A stretch of 64,000 nt of DNA from Paenibacillus odorifer (GTDB lineage Bacteria; Bacillota; Bacilli; Paenibacillales; Paenibacillaceae). Where the stretch lies: assembly GCF_000758725.1 (NCBI RefSeq), contig NZ_CP009428.1, forward strand, positions 3,596,001 to 3,660,000. The letters are read 5' to 3'. Below, one piece after another: positions 25,061 through 34,834 of the stretch (the stretch's first letter is position 1; the number at the start of each line of letters is the position of its first letter). Under the pieces are notes generated by a model. That model had not been told where the DNA came from. It did not search any database and worked only from the letters and a program-made list of their open reading frames with translations. The position numbers were made by a program, and so were the translations under genes.

Positions 25061-26359
25061 TTATTTATACGCTGGGAGCCAGTCTCCATGGGCTGTGATC
25101 AGCTCGTCGCACATATTTGTAATGTCATCCATCGACAATTCAGCTGCTGTATGTGGATCGAGCATTGCGGCGTGATAGATATGCTCTTTCTTATGGGTAA
25201 TCGCTGCTTCGATCGTTAACAATTGTGTATTAATGTTTGTACGATTCAGTGCGGCGCACTGTGGAGGCAGATCTCCCACGTAGGTCGGAGTTACTCCGCT
25301 TCTATCTACTAAACAAGGGACCTCTACACATGCTTCATTTGGCAAATTGGTGATAAGACCTGTGTTCATAACATTGCCACCTATTTTGAAAGGCACATTA
25401 GTTTCGATGGCTTCCATGATATAAGACGCATATTCATGCGAACGTTCATGTTTAAGTTCTTTGTTATTAACCAATTCTTCCCGCATTTGTTGCCAACGTT
25501 CAATTTGATCTACACAGCGGCGTGGATACTCGTCGAGTGGAATTTGAAACCGTTCGATAAGCTCAGGGTAATTACGTTTGATAAAATAAGGATGATACTC
25601 TGCGTTATGTTCCGAAGATTCCGTAATGTAGTAACCAAATTTAAGCATCATTTCATAACGGACCATGTCTCCGTGATGTTCTTTTTGCTTCTCAGCTGCA
25701 CGGCGTTTAATTTCCGGATACAAATCCTCGCCGTCTTTAGTAACCTCCAATAACCAAGCCATATGGTTAATCCCAGCGATCTTAGCCTGAACACCTGTCT
25801 GATCCATACCCAGATGCTCGAACAAGCCCGGAATACAATGCTGCACACTATGACATAATCCCACCGTCTTTACACCGCCATAGGTATTCATCACATTGGT
25901 CAGAACTGCCATAGGATTCGTATAGTTCATAAAGAGTGCGTCCGGACAAACCTCCCGTACATCCGCAGCAAAGTCCAGCATCACTGGAATAGTACGCAGG
26001 TTACGGAATATCCCACCTATGCCAACTGTGTCCGCAATCGTTTGCCGCAAGCCATATTTCTTCGGAATTTCAAAATCTGTGATGGTGCAAGGATCGTAAC
26101 CTCCCACTTGGATTGCATTAATGACATATTTAGCTCCACGCAAAGCTTCTTTACGATCCGTATAGGATTTCACAACACAAGTGCTGCCGCTGCTCTCTTT
26201 TATATTATTAAGCATATTCTCGGAATCTTTAAGGCGTTGCAGATCAATATCATACAGGGCAAGTTCAAACCCTTGCAGGGCTGGCGTTCTCATACAATCT
26301 CCCAACACGTTTTTGGCGAATACGGTGCTACCCGCTCCGATAAATGTAATTTTAGACAT
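25061..26359 (-). CDS. melA: Family 4 glycosyl hydrolase, probable alpha-galactosidase
   Basis: 432 aa. The N-terminal Rossmann fold (KITFIGAGSTVFAKNVLGD) binds NAD+; NYTNPMAVLTN and GLCHSVQH are GH4 hallmarks, the Cys and His binding Mn2+. GLCHSVQ with DTVGIGG fits the MelA branch (alpha-galactosidase, e.g. melibiose) better than the 6-phospho-glucosidases. GH4 enzymes act by oxidation/elimination at C3-C2, in the cytoplasm. AGGAGG precedes the ATG. The divergent AraC gene at 26617 is its likely activator. No sugar transporter lies beside it, so uptake must come from elsewhere. The exact substrate, and hence the symbol, is inferred. Confidence 0.78.
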   Translation of the reverse strand: MSKITFIGAGSTVFAKNVLGDCMRTPALQGFELALYDIDLQRLKDSENMLNNIKESSGSTCVVKSYTDRKEALRGAKYVINAIQVGGYDPCTITDFEIPKKYGLRQTIADTVGIGGIFRNLRTIPVMLDFAADVREVCPDALFMNYTNPMAVLTNVMNTYGGVKTVGLCHSVQHCIPGLFEHLGMDQTGVQAKIAGINHMAWLLEVTKDGEDLYPEIKRRAAEKQKEHHGDMVRYEMMLKFGYYITESSEHNAEYHPYFIKRNYPELIERFQIPLDEYPRRCVDQIERWQQMREELVNNKELKHERSHEYASYIMEAIETNVPFKIGGNVMNTGLITNLPNEACVEVPCLVDRSGVTPTYVGDLPPQCAALNRTNINTQLLTIEAAITHKKEHIYHAAMLDPHTAAELSMDDITNMCDELITAHGDWLPAYK

Positions 26360-26616
26360 ATGAAATATTCCTCCTTATAGGTGAGGTGAACGGTGTTAAC
26401 ATCGCAGTTTTATGGAGTAGAGTAAACTATAATTCCCTTATAAACACTAGGATGTTAGATCATAACCGTCTGCTCTCTTCACTAATCACTATAAATGAGA
26501 GCGGTCCCAATGAGTATGGAGAAATACAAGAGAAATATGGACGTTTGTTGCATTTGTATATTCAATCCTATACTCTAAATGTATTATAAAAGCAATCTTG
26601 GGGAGGTCCTAAGTGA

Positions 26617-27480
26617 ATGGCTTCAGAGCATTATCATTTTACAGCAGGGTTTAATCTGGCTCCCGATGATCATGACCTATCTGTATTATTCAGCGGAGAA
26701 GGCAAGCCTGTTCCTGGCCATAAAATGGGCCCCTCTGTTCATGATTACTATCTCATTCATACAGTAATTGATGGTAAAGGTGTTTTTCAAAGTGGCAGTA
26801 ATTCACAGGGATGTAGTAAGGGGGATACCTTTGTAATTTTTCCGGGTGCGTTATTTAGCTATCAGGCAGACATGGATCGTCCGTGGACATATGTATGGGT
26901 GGCCTTACAAGGGGAAGCGGTTGAACAGCTACTACACGAAGTGGGAATTACAAGGGACAAGCCAATAATCCACTTAGATAACCTAATAGAGATACATAAA
27001 ATATATGAACATATTCGTTTATCCTTTCAGCAATCTGCTTATCCTCGACTGGAGAGCTTAGAAGCTTCGGGTTGGCTGCGGCTGCTAGTGCACAAATTCG
27101 GTGTTGCGAACATAAGTTCGCTTTCCTCTCAATCGATAGAATTACCGGATGTTATCGACCGCCAGATCGATCAAGCGATCCGTTGGATTTCTCTGCAGTT
27201 TCATCAACAGATCAGTATCGACCATATGGCATCGTCTCTAGGCTATCATAGAGCGCATCTCTCTAAAGTCTTTAAACAAAAGATCGGCATGTCTCCCAAA
27301 CAATATTTATTAAAGGTTCGGATGGATAAAGCAAAAAAACTGCTAGGAGGAACGCTGACCATCGACCAGATCTCCTCTTCGGTCGGTTTCAATGACGCGT
27401 TATACTTCTCCAAGCAGTTCCGTAAGTGGAGCGGCATGTCTCCCAGTGAATTTCGAAATCATCTTCGAACGGGCAAGTGA
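26617..27480 (+). CDS. AraC-family activator, probable regulator of the GH4 gene
   Basis: 287 aa. A cupin-like sugar-binding domain (~15-150: VHDYYLIHTVIDGKGVFQSG, TFVIFPGALFSYQAD, WTYVWVAL) precedes two HTH motifs (~190-285: FHQQISIDHMASSLGYHRAHLSKVFKQKIG and IDQISSSVGFNDALYFSKQFRKWSG, in parts). The start ATG follows GGGGAGGT by ten bases. Head-to-head arrangement with the GH4 gene across 257 bases matches MelR/MsmR/RafR-type systems, which activate sugar genes on binding the sugar. Confidence 0.87.
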   Translation: MASEHYHFTAGFNLAPDDHDLSVLFSGEGKPVPGHKMGPSVHDYYLIHTVIDGKGVFQSGSNSQGCSKGDTFVIFPGALFSYQADMDRPWTYVWVALQGEAVEQLLHEVGITRDKPIIHLDNLIEIHKIYEHIRLSFQQSAYPRLESLEASGWLRLLVHKFGVANISSLSSQSIELPDVIDRQIDQAIRWISLQFHQQISIDHMASSLGYHRAHLSKVFKQKIGMSPKQYLLKVRMDKAKKLLGGTLTIDQISSSVGFNDALYFSKQFRKWSGMSPSEFRNHLRTGK

Positions 27481-27490
27481 TTGATATTAC

Positions 27491-28021
27491 TTACGTTTCT
27501 TTCATGGCTTTAGATAAAATAGAGGTAACAAACGTTGTCTTTCCTTCACAATAAGCATCAATGTCATAACGATGTTGTTCTGCCAGGCGCTGCTTGACCT
27601 CTGCATACGCTTGACGCGCTGCTGTATTCGATCGCAGATAGTCTCTGAAAGCGATATGCTCCAAGTAGCCTTTTCCATCCTTAGGGCAAACATACAGATG
27701 ATATTTCATAAACCCGTCATCCTGAAGTCTTTGAAAAGCTTCTCTGCCCTCTATTCCCAAGTTCCCTTGGTGTTCATAACCACGCTGTTGTAAACGTTCG
27801 ATGATTTGTGGGAGTACATCGTAGCTTTCCATCACAAGATCTAGGTCGATGATAGGTTTAGCAGCCAGCCCTTCAATGGAAGTACTGCCCACATGCTCGA
27901 TAGAAATAATAAGATCTCCGACATAAGATAAGAGCTGTTCTTTTAATCTATTGAATTCTGCCTTCCACTCTGGGTTATACGGGACAACCTCTATAACTTT
28001 CGTCTTCTCAGCGATGATCAA
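27491..28021 (-). CDS. GrpB family protein (UPF0157)
   Basis: 176 aa. VVPYNPEWKAEFNRLKEQL and EHVGSTSIEGLAAKPIIDLD (~41-60) are hallmarks of the GrpB/UPF0157 nucleotidyltransferase-fold family, with YLEHIAFRDYLRSN at ~120. Cytosolic; no proven reaction. It converges on the AraC gene and sits 40 bases downstream of the MFS gene, possibly sharing its transcript. Confidence 0.88.
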   Translation of the reverse strand: MIIAEKTKVIEVVPYNPEWKAEFNRLKEQLLSYVGDLIISIEHVGSTSIEGLAAKPIIDLDLVMESYDVLPQIIERLQQRGYEHQGNLGIEGREAFQRLQDDGFMKYHLYVCPKDGKGYLEHIAFRDYLRSNTAARQAYAEVKQRLAEQHRYDIDAYCEGKTTFVTSILSKAMKET

Positions 28022-28060
28022 ACACCTCCCGGGTATAATAAAAGGTAATGTAATACGTTT

Positions 28061-29281
28061 CTAGCTAATCTCCGGTATATCCTCTTTCTCGATCACTCTA
28101 TAGACTATCCATATGCATAGAGCGGCTACAACAAGCGTTCCCCCCATTAAGCAGACGCCACTCCAGCCCCAATGCTGCCATGCAAAACTTCCCAGCGTGG
28201 ATCCAATCGCTCCACCTGTAAAAGTGCTGACCATAAAAACAGTATTTATACGACTGCGAGCCGCTGGTTCAAGTGCATATATCCGTGTTTGGTTACTGAC
28301 CTGTGATCCCTGTACCCCAAGATCCAGAATAATAACTCCTGCAATCAAACTCCAGATTGTAAATCCGGCTAAACCAAAAAATCCGTAAGCAATCAATGTA
28401 ATTAACAGTAAGATTCCTACAATCTTTTTGGGAGCAATTCTGTCTGCTAACCTCCCGATAAATGGAGCACCAGCAGCACCTGCTACACCAATAAGACCAA
28501 ACAATCCTGTGATTGAGCTACTGTAGTGATAAGGTTCTCCTTCCAGAAAGAAAGCTAGAGAAGTCCAGAACACACTGAAGCCGCCAAACATGCAAGCCCC
28601 AATTAAAGATGACTCACGAAGCGTCGAATATCTGCGAATCAGTTGCCCCATTGATTTCAGCAGATCGGAGTACGAAGAATTATTGTCTGGTTTCGTTGCC
28701 GGGATTAGCCGATAAAGAATAAGGGATAGCAATAACATAACTACTGCGGCAATCCAGTACATCGCTCTCCAGCCGAACATATCCCCTATAATTCCGGATA
28801 TTGTTCTTGCTAGCAGAATACCAAAAAACAATCCGCTCATTACTGTACCTATAACCTTCCCCCGCTCCTCCGGTAAAGCTAACTCAGCCGAGAGAGGAAT
28901 GATGACCTGCGGCACCACCGTAGTTATGCCGATAGCAAAGCTGGCGATATACATCCAAGTGAGGTTTTGTGCGGTAGCGAAACCAATTAGGGACAGTGAT
29001 ACAGCAATAAGAAGTCCGGATATCAGTGTTCTGCGTTCACGAATGTCACCTAGTGGAACAAAAAATAACATTCCCAGCGCGTAGCCGATTTGAGTAAGCA
29101 TCGATACATATCCCACTGAGTTAGAGGAAGCATTAAAGGTGCGTCCTATCTCAGCTAGGAGCGGCTGATTATAATACATATTTGCCACGCTTAGTCCTGA
29201 TGCAATGGCTAGAATTAGGATGAATTGCTTAGATAGACCTTCTCCTACACGAACAGCAGCGCCTGTGATAGATTGTGTCAT
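28061..29281 (-). CDS. MFS transporter (DHA1 family)
   Basis: 406 aa, twelve predicted helices. NMYYNQPLLAEIGRTF and GYALGMLFFVPLGDIRERRTLI (motif A region) and the VFWTSLAFFLEGEPYH stretch place it among YnfM/YtbD-like exporters. Substrate unknown. Its start abuts a divergent GNAT gene across 180 AT-rich bases. Confidence 0.85.
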   Translation of the reverse strand: MTQSITGAAVRVGEGLSKQFILILAIASGLSVANMYYNQPLLAEIGRTFNASSNSVGYVSMLTQIGYALGMLFFVPLGDIRERRTLISGLLIAVSLSLIGFATAQNLTWMYIASFAIGITTVVPQVIIPLSAELALPEERGKVIGTVMSGLFFGILLARTISGIIGDMFGWRAMYWIAAVVMLLLSLILYRLIPATKPDNNSSYSDLLKSMGQLIRRYSTLRESSLIGACMFGGFSVFWTSLAFFLEGEPYHYSSSITGLFGLIGVAGAAGAPFIGRLADRIAPKKIVGILLLITLIAYGFFGLAGFTIWSLIAGVIILDLGVQGSQVSNQTRIYALEPAARSRINTVFMVSTFTGGAIGSTLGSFAWQHWGWSGVCLMGGTLVVAALCIWIVYRVIEKEDIPEIS

Positions 29282-29463
29282 GAAATTATGTGCCTCCGTT
29301 CACGTATGCTGCTTCAAACAGCGAGCTTTATTTTCCCTAATATATTATATCAGTCACTGTCAACCTTCTTTTTTCAATAGATTAATGATTAGTAAAAGCA
29401 AAAATATAAATATCTGCATAAGTACAATTTATAGTAAAATATATAAATCTGAGCTAGGAGTGG

Positions 29464-30249
29464 ATGGGTGTGCACCAGAACGAACAAATCATAAACAAAC
29501 TACAAAAGAACCCCTTAAAGAATGTAAGCTTGTTAAAAATGTTAACCTCCTTCCACGAAGTCATGGAAACACATCTAGTTGAGCATGGTGATCAGTGGGG
29601 TATTGTATTACTTCTTCCAGCCACAGCATACGCATATGATCATAGGGTATATCCTCAAGCGGATTACATCGTATTTTTGGATTACAGCTGCCCCGATATA
29701 TTTCCAGCATTACTAACGCTGCTCCCCACAGAGGCGAAGCTTGTTTTTAAACTGCAGGATGTGAAGTACCAAGAGGCACTGTCTGCGCATTTTTCTTTAG
29801 AAAAAGTTCGGGGGTTTTTCTCTTACAGCACAACTGAGGGGTTAAGGTATGTTAAGGACAAAGAGGTAACAATCAATCATTCATTTGACGACAGACTACT
29901 TCCACTTTGGGCTGCTAACCATTACAATAAGGAAGAAATTGAGGAATATTTCCAAAAAGGAGCGTTTTCCGTTTCAATCTTTCAGGGCGACAATCCGGTT
30001 AGTACCTGCCTAGCGTTCCGCAATGAAGAGCAGATTTGGGAAATCGGCGCTGTACATACTTTAGAAGCATTTCAAAGATACGGATACGCGAAAATGGTAG
30101 TTCGCACAGCCATACAAGAAACGTTAGAACGAGGCTTTATTCCACGCTATCACGTCCTTGAAAGAAATCAAGCGTCCATTCGTCTAGCTGAATCTATTGG
30201 ACTTGTCCCTTGTGTGCAGCTAGAGCACTGGATTAACTACATTCAATAA
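29464..30249 (+). CDS. GNAT-family N-acetyltransferase
   Basis: 261 aa. The C-terminal half (~165-255) carries a GNAT core: FRNEEQIWEIGAVHTLEAFQ and RYGYAKMVVRTAIQETLERG provide the acetyl-CoA loop, then RNQASIRLAESIGLVP closes it. The N-terminal ~150 residues resemble the FR47/GNAT-like partner domain seen in Bacillus double-GNAT proteins. Acceptor unknown. TAGGAG lies before the ATG. Confidence 0.75.
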   Translation: MGVHQNEQIINKLQKNPLKNVSLLKMLTSFHEVMETHLVEHGDQWGIVLLLPATAYAYDHRVYPQADYIVFLDYSCPDIFPALLTLLPTEAKLVFKLQDVKYQEALSAHFSLEKVRGFFSYSTTEGLRYVKDKEVTINHSFDDRLLPLWAANHYNKEEIEEYFQKGAFSVSIFQGDNPVSTCLAFRNEEQIWEIGAVHTLEAFQRYGYAKMVVRTAIQETLERGFIPRYHVLERNQASIRLAESIGLVPCVQLEHWINYIQ

Positions 30250-30273
30250 CAATTTCTATTGGAGGTGATTTTA

Positions 30274-30582
30274 ATGAGCTATCCACCAAACGACAATTTG
30301 AACTATTATCAGCCTCCACCCCCTCCGGCACCAACGAATGGCAAATCAATCGCTGGTTTTGTCTTGGGAATCCTCTCCATTGTTGTGCCTTATATTGGTT
30401 TTCTGTTAGGAATTATTGCGATTATTCTATCCGCCTTATCGCTGAAGGAAATCCGTAATCGTTATGAACAAGGCAAAGGCTTAGCGATTGCAGGTCTGGT
30501 ATGTGGAATTGTGGGCACGCTGATGTACGCAATTATTATATTATTCGTCGTTGTGTTTGTTTTTGCAGCTTCTACTTACTAA
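30274..30582 (+). CDS. DUF4190 membrane protein
   Basis: 102 aa from the ATG at 30274, six bases after GGAGGTG (an upstream in-frame TTG overlaps that site). A proline-rich N-terminus (NLNYYQPPPPPAPTNGKS) precedes GKSIAGFVLGILSIVVPY and GKGLAIAGLVCGIVGTLMYA, two helices of the DUF4190 family. Such small proteins are common in Paenibacillus envelopes; role unknown. It follows the GNAT gene by 24 bases. Confidence 0.8.
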   Translation: MSYPPNDNLNYYQPPPPPAPTNGKSIAGFVLGILSIVVPYIGFLLGIIAIILSALSLKEIRNRYEQGKGLAIAGLVCGIVGTLMYAIIILFVVVFVFAASTY

Positions 30583-30587
30583 CCACG

Positions 30588-30630
30588 AAAAGGATCTCAA
30601 TAGCCATCATCGGCTGCTGAGATCCTTTTT
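30588..30630 (+). terminator. Terminator after the DUF4190 gene (bidirectional)
   Basis: AAAAGGATCTCA (30588-30599)/TGAGATCCTTTT (30618-30629) with an inner AGCC/GGCT stem; also serves the germination operon on the minus strand. Confidence 0.8.
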
Positions 30631-30658
30631 GAGTTAACACGTTTATCAAGTGAACCCT

Positions 30659-31849
30659 TCATTCAGTCGTGGAACCAAAATCGGTGATTTTAAGCTTTAC
30701 ATCAAAGGTTAATGGCATCCGAATAAATTCCTCGTCCCAATGATCCTTGACCTTTTTCCAAACCTGCGGTTTTTCTATGCTGAACCAATTTCCGAACCCT
30801 GCCACATCTACTTTATAGGTGGAATGCATTTTGTGAATAAGAGCATTAATTTTTTCGGTCAATCTCTCCTCGAATATCTTCTCCAATTCTTTGAAATAGG
30901 CAACTTCCGCGGAATGCTCATTATCATCCCAATGCTCAATAAGACGTCCATCAGACTCAATCGCAACATGAAAGGAAAACTTCTCATCAGCAGTCTCCTT
31001 CAGTGTAATCTTGCTCTTGACTGATTTAATCTCATAAGTAATTGCTTCGTTTGACTGATCATATGTTTTGATGCTCCCGCCTTTAACATCGCCTTTGATC
31101 CAGGCAATACTCTCCACATCCTGTTGGTTCAGATTGCCGATCCAATATCCTGTGTCTCCCTTGATAATACCGGCACCGGAAAACTCCACCTCACCATTTG
31201 CCTCAATAACGTTCTGCAAAACAAAGCTTTGCTTCGAATACATCAATGCATCTAGATTCGACAATGTTATGCCCTTCATAACTTTACTAGTCCTGAAGTG
31301 GTTATGGACCATGTCCTCCAGACGAAAAGAAGGAACCTCCTCTGCTGTCGTGTTTAGCGTATCAGACGCACGTCCTTGGCTAAGAAAGATGAGGCAGCTA
31401 GGGCGAATATCGTTATCACGCAACAGAAAGTCCATTAGCCGTCGGATTTTCTCCTCTTGTATCAATTTCTCGGATATGACAACAACCTTGAGGTGATGGC
31501 CTATAATCGGACGGTTCTTGCGGATCGAAATCTGGCGGAATACTTCAAGCAGGGAATCTCCAGACTCTGAAATATTATGGAAATGAGTTTTGGGTGTTTC
31601 ACCTTCTTTGCCGGAGTTTCCAATTACATTTTCAGGCACAATTTGTACCGTAGCCGTCAATTTATTATGCTTAAGGTAACTTCCTCCGAGTTCCTCAAAT
31701 TTCTTTTCGACTGTTTGAGGTTCCCCCTTGTCAAGCGCCAATCCCGTATAAACACTCAAGTCTTCAATTTCCTTACTGCTCCAGCAGCCGGACTGCGTAA
31801 GCAGAATCATAAATACCAATAGTAAGCGAATAACCTGCTGTCTAAACAT
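30659..31849 (-). CDS. Spore germination protein GerC-type lipoprotein
   Basis: 396 aa. A signal peptide ends in LTQSGC (Cys ~22), a lipobox, followed by WSSKEIEDLSVYTGLALDKG, the family start. Ger(x)C domain features include QISIRKNRPIIGHHLKVVVIS and LEKIFEERLTEKINALIHKM. GerC is the lipoprotein of the germinant receptor in the spore inner membrane. It overlaps gerB by eight bases and closes the gerA-gerB-gerC operon. The germinant cannot be predicted. Confidence 0.88.
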   Translation of the reverse strand: MFRQQVIRLLLVFMILLTQSGCWSSKEIEDLSVYTGLALDKGEPQTVEKKFEELGGSYLKHNKLTATVQIVPENVIGNSGKEGETPKTHFHNISESGDSLLEVFRQISIRKNRPIIGHHLKVVVISEKLIQEEKIRRLMDFLLRDNDIRPSCLIFLSQGRASDTLNTTAEEVPSFRLEDMVHNHFRTSKVMKGITLSNLDALMYSKQSFVLQNVIEANGEVEFSGAGIIKGDTGYWIGNLNQQDVESIAWIKGDVKGGSIKTYDQSNEAITYEIKSVKSKITLKETADEKFSFHVAIESDGRLIEHWDDNEHSAEVAYFKELEKIFEERLTEKINALIHKMHSTYKVDVAGFGNWFSIEKPQVWKKVKDHWDEEFIRMPLTFDVKLKITDFGSTTE

Positions 31850-32945
31850 TCTGCTTGAGTCCTTTCTTCCTAATGATTAATACAATCGACAATAACAGTG
31901 GCAGCAATATAAAGATCAGCACACCCATATAGCCAATCGCATCACCAAGACTGAAGACATCATTGATGCGTTGAGGGATCATCGTGCAGATGAAGATGAT
32001 GGGCATTAAAGCGAACATAACCGGATGGATCTTTAGGTGAAACACCTGGGAGATTCCGAGTGACGCATTAAAGAAAAAGCTGCAAAAATTGCAGAACATC
32101 TGCATCAGCCAGATAACCAGCAACGGAAATTCAAATCGTTCAAAAAAGAACCCTGAAATTTCAAAGCTCCGCACCAAATCTATCGTCGGCCAGGTGCTGG
32201 AGATTACAGAATTAATAGATAAGCCGCCGATAACCATTACAACAGTAACCAAATATAATACAAATGGTATGCTTAAACCAACCAACATTCCCTTGACTGC
32301 TTGCTGTGGATGCTCCATAAAGGCCGTCATTGTCATCACAACCTCACAACCGGTAAAGATCAGGATGCTCGACTTCATGCCTCGGATCACCGGGATCATA
32401 CCTTCACTCAGAAAAGGACGCAAATGCTGGATATCAAATATTCTGGTACTTAAGATATAACAAATTATCAGGATAAAAATACTGATCGGAAATACAATCT
32501 GAAACACGCGGGCCATGGAATTAATCCCACCATACACCAAATAAGTGCCCACCCAGATGAACGGCATCACAATCGCCCAGATCGGTGTCCCTTCCAGAAG
32601 AAAAAACAATGTTACTTCCGCCAAAACGCGGATTTCGAAACCCGCTATCACAATAAAGTACAGAATCAATATTGTACTCATTACACTGCCTGGAATATTC
32701 CCAACAATTCTTTTAGAATACTGAAAGACAGTCTTCCCTGGAAATTGCTGGCTAAGCTTCACCATAACCAATATCACCAAAGATACGGTGATACCTCCCA
32801 GCACTACTGAAATCCAGGCATCGGGAGTCTGTACAGCCTTAACAACATTTCTGGGCAAAGTCAAAATTCCCGCACCTAGCATTGAATTGGTCAAGATTAT
32901 GGAAGCCTGCGAGGTTGTGATCTTGTCATCAGTTCGTTTGAACAC
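31842..32945 (-). CDS. Spore germination permease GerB-type (GRASP family)
   Basis: 367 aa, ten hydrophobic helices, amino-acid-permease-like. ITTSQASIILTNSMLGAGILTLPR at the start and GINSMARVFQIVFPISIFILI in the middle fit the GerB/spore permease family, which probably forms the germinant-binding site. GTG start, after GGGAG. It overlaps gerC. Confidence 0.87.
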   Translation of the reverse strand: MFKRTDDKITTSQASIILTNSMLGAGILTLPRNVVKAVQTPDAWISVVLGGITVSLVILVMVKLSQQFPGKTVFQYSKRIVGNIPGSVMSTILILYFIVIAGFEIRVLAEVTLFFLLEGTPIWAIVMPFIWVGTYLVYGGINSMARVFQIVFPISIFILIICYILSTRIFDIQHLRPFLSEGMIPVIRGMKSSILIFTGCEVVMTMTAFMEHPQQAVKGMLVGLSIPFVLYLVTVVMVIGGLSINSVISSTWPTIDLVRSFEISGFFFERFEFPLLVIWLMQMFCNFCSFFFNASLGISQVFHLKIHPVMFALMPIIFICTMIPQRINDVFSLGDAIGYMGVLIFILLPLLLSIVLIIRKKGLKQNV

Positions 32946-32982
32946 TGTGGTCTCCCCTCTGCTCCTGCTAAGAATACATTCT

Positions 32983-34653
32983 CTAGGACCTGCGCTTTTT
33001 CTTCTGGGTCTTCAGCATCTCCGGTCTTCGCTTCATGATTGATAACGGTGCACGGACGAACAAATCCTTCCAGTCACTTAACCGGAAAGGGGAAATAGGA
33101 GTGACGTAAGGAACTCCAAAGCTTGAAAGCCGAGTCAGATGACTGCAAATAAGCAGGAAGAAAAGGATGGTTCCGAACATGCCCAGGACCGCCGCAAATA
33201 ACATGCCTGCGAATCGTAAGATCCGGAGAGTAATCCCCGCACTGTACATCGGTATGGAAAACGAAGAGATCGCTGTCACGGCTACAACAATTACCAGAAA
33301 CGGACTCACAATACCAGCCTGTACCGCGGCATCTCCAATGATCAGACCTCCGACAATCCCCATTGCCGGACCTATGGGCTTCGGCAGCCGGATTCCAGCT
33401 TCACGCAAGATTTCAATGGAAATTTCCAGAATCAACACTTCAATTAATGCAGGAAAGGGTACACCTTGGCGTGTTTCGATAATGGAGATCGCCAGTTGTG
33501 TAGGAATCAGTCCCGGATGAAAGGAGATAAAGGAAATATACAGCGCCGGAGCCAACAGAGCCAGAAATGATGCGCAAAACCGGAGTATCCGCAAAAGTGT
33601 ACCCGGAATCCAGCGCTCATAATAATCCTCAGGAGACTGCAAAAGCATACTGAACGTCACTGGAACAACGAGTGCAAACGGTGTGCCATCCAGCAAAATA
33701 GCGACTCTTCCCTCTAACAAGGAAGCAATTACCCGATCGGGTCTTTCCGTATTCTGTGTCTGCTGAAACGGGCTTAAATAATCATCCTCGATCAACTGTT
33801 CCACATAGCCGGATTCCAGAATAAAGTCCATATCAATTTTGGAGATACGTTCCTTCACTTCCTGGAGCAGATCAGGATTTACAATGTTTTTCATATAAGC
33901 GATAACCAGGTTCTTCTTGATTTCGCTGCCTACTTCAACCATTTTCATTTCCAGATTCTTATTAAGCCCTTGGCGCCGCAGCATAGAGGTATTCTCACTG
34001 AGCACCTCGGTAAAGCCAATCCGAGGCCCCCGCAGCAAAGCCTCTGAGGTCGGCTCAGTAATCGAGCGCACTGCTCCATGCGGAGAACCCACCAGCAACA
34101 TCTCACACATGCCTTCGACAATCAGCGCAGTGTATCCGAATAGGACAAACTCCTGCAGCTGGTCTAAATCCTTGGCTTCACTGAGCTGAGCTAGCGGGAG
34201 CATATTCTGTTTCAAGTAGTTGTATATTCCTTCTGAAGCTTGCGTTTCGCCGGCAAACATCAAATTCTGCAGCACCTGCTGATTGATCAGTTCTTCGTGC
34301 TGCATCCCCTCTACATAGACTAATGCGGCACGTGCCTGAATACCTTTAACTGAGAATTCACGAAAATGTACATCACTGTTCTCCCCCAATGCCGTTTTTA
34401 TCGCTGTCAGATCGGCATCATAGTCCTGAGTAAAAGCAGTAGACACAGGAGGCTGCGGATTTACTTCCCGATTGTCATTCTTCTTCAGTTCCGCATCCTG
34501 TGATTTGGCCTCTGTTTCCTTAGAGCGTCCGCTTCCAACATAAAAATACAAATGCCTGTAAAGATAAAAAATCCCTACGGGAAAGAGCAGCGTAATCGCC
34601 GCCTGCATAAAAATTGTCCAGTCCGGAATATAAGAGACTATTTTAGGCCACAT
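32983..34653 (-). CDS. Spore germination protein GerA-type
   Basis: 556 aa from the ATG giving MWPKIVS, nine bases after AGAGG. Typical GerA: a soluble N-terminal half (~75-320; FREFSVKGIQARAALVYVEG, RRQGLNKNLEMKMVEVGSEI), then PFQQTQNTERPDRVIASLLE, GRVAILLDGTPFALVVPVTF and a hydrophobic C-terminal half with PKPIGPAMGIVGGLIIGDAA. GerA proteins are the channel-forming subunit of germinant receptors. First gene of the three-gene operon, expressed in the forespore by family analogy. Confidence 0.9.
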   Translation of the reverse strand: MWPKIVSYIPDWTIFMQAAITLLFPVGIFYLYRHLYFYVGSGRSKETEAKSQDAELKKNDNREVNPQPPVSTAFTQDYDADLTAIKTALGENSDVHFREFSVKGIQARAALVYVEGMQHEELINQQVLQNLMFAGETQASEGIYNYLKQNMLPLAQLSEAKDLDQLQEFVLFGYTALIVEGMCEMLLVGSPHGAVRSITEPTSEALLRGPRIGFTEVLSENTSMLRRQGLNKNLEMKMVEVGSEIKKNLVIAYMKNIVNPDLLQEVKERISKIDMDFILESGYVEQLIEDDYLSPFQQTQNTERPDRVIASLLEGRVAILLDGTPFALVVPVTFSMLLQSPEDYYERWIPGTLLRILRFCASFLALLAPALYISFISFHPGLIPTQLAISIIETRQGVPFPALIEVLILEISIEILREAGIRLPKPIGPAMGIVGGLIIGDAAVQAGIVSPFLVIVVAVTAISSFSIPMYSAGITLRILRFAGMLFAAVLGMFGTILFFLLICSHLTRLSSFGVPYVTPISPFRLSDWKDLFVRAPLSIMKRRPEMLKTQKKKRRS

Positions 34654-34763
34654 CGCAATCATCCTCTATAGGAATCTGTTAGTACTATTCTCCTTCCACC
34701 CTATTCTTATGCAACATTTGAAACTTAAGGAAAGTTCATATATCACCATGGATCCGGACATAA

Positions 34764-34787
34764 CAAAACGCCCGCTTATGCGGGCGT
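34764..34787 (-). terminator. Terminator after the TerB/ATPase/helicase operon
   Basis: ACGCCCGC/GCGGGCGT with a TTAT loop, then TTTTGTT on the minus strand, 45 bases past the helicase stop. Confidence 0.75.
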
Positions 34788-34834
34788 CTGCAATTTAGAG
34801 TATTTTCGATGTTTACTGCCCAAGGTTAATTAGG

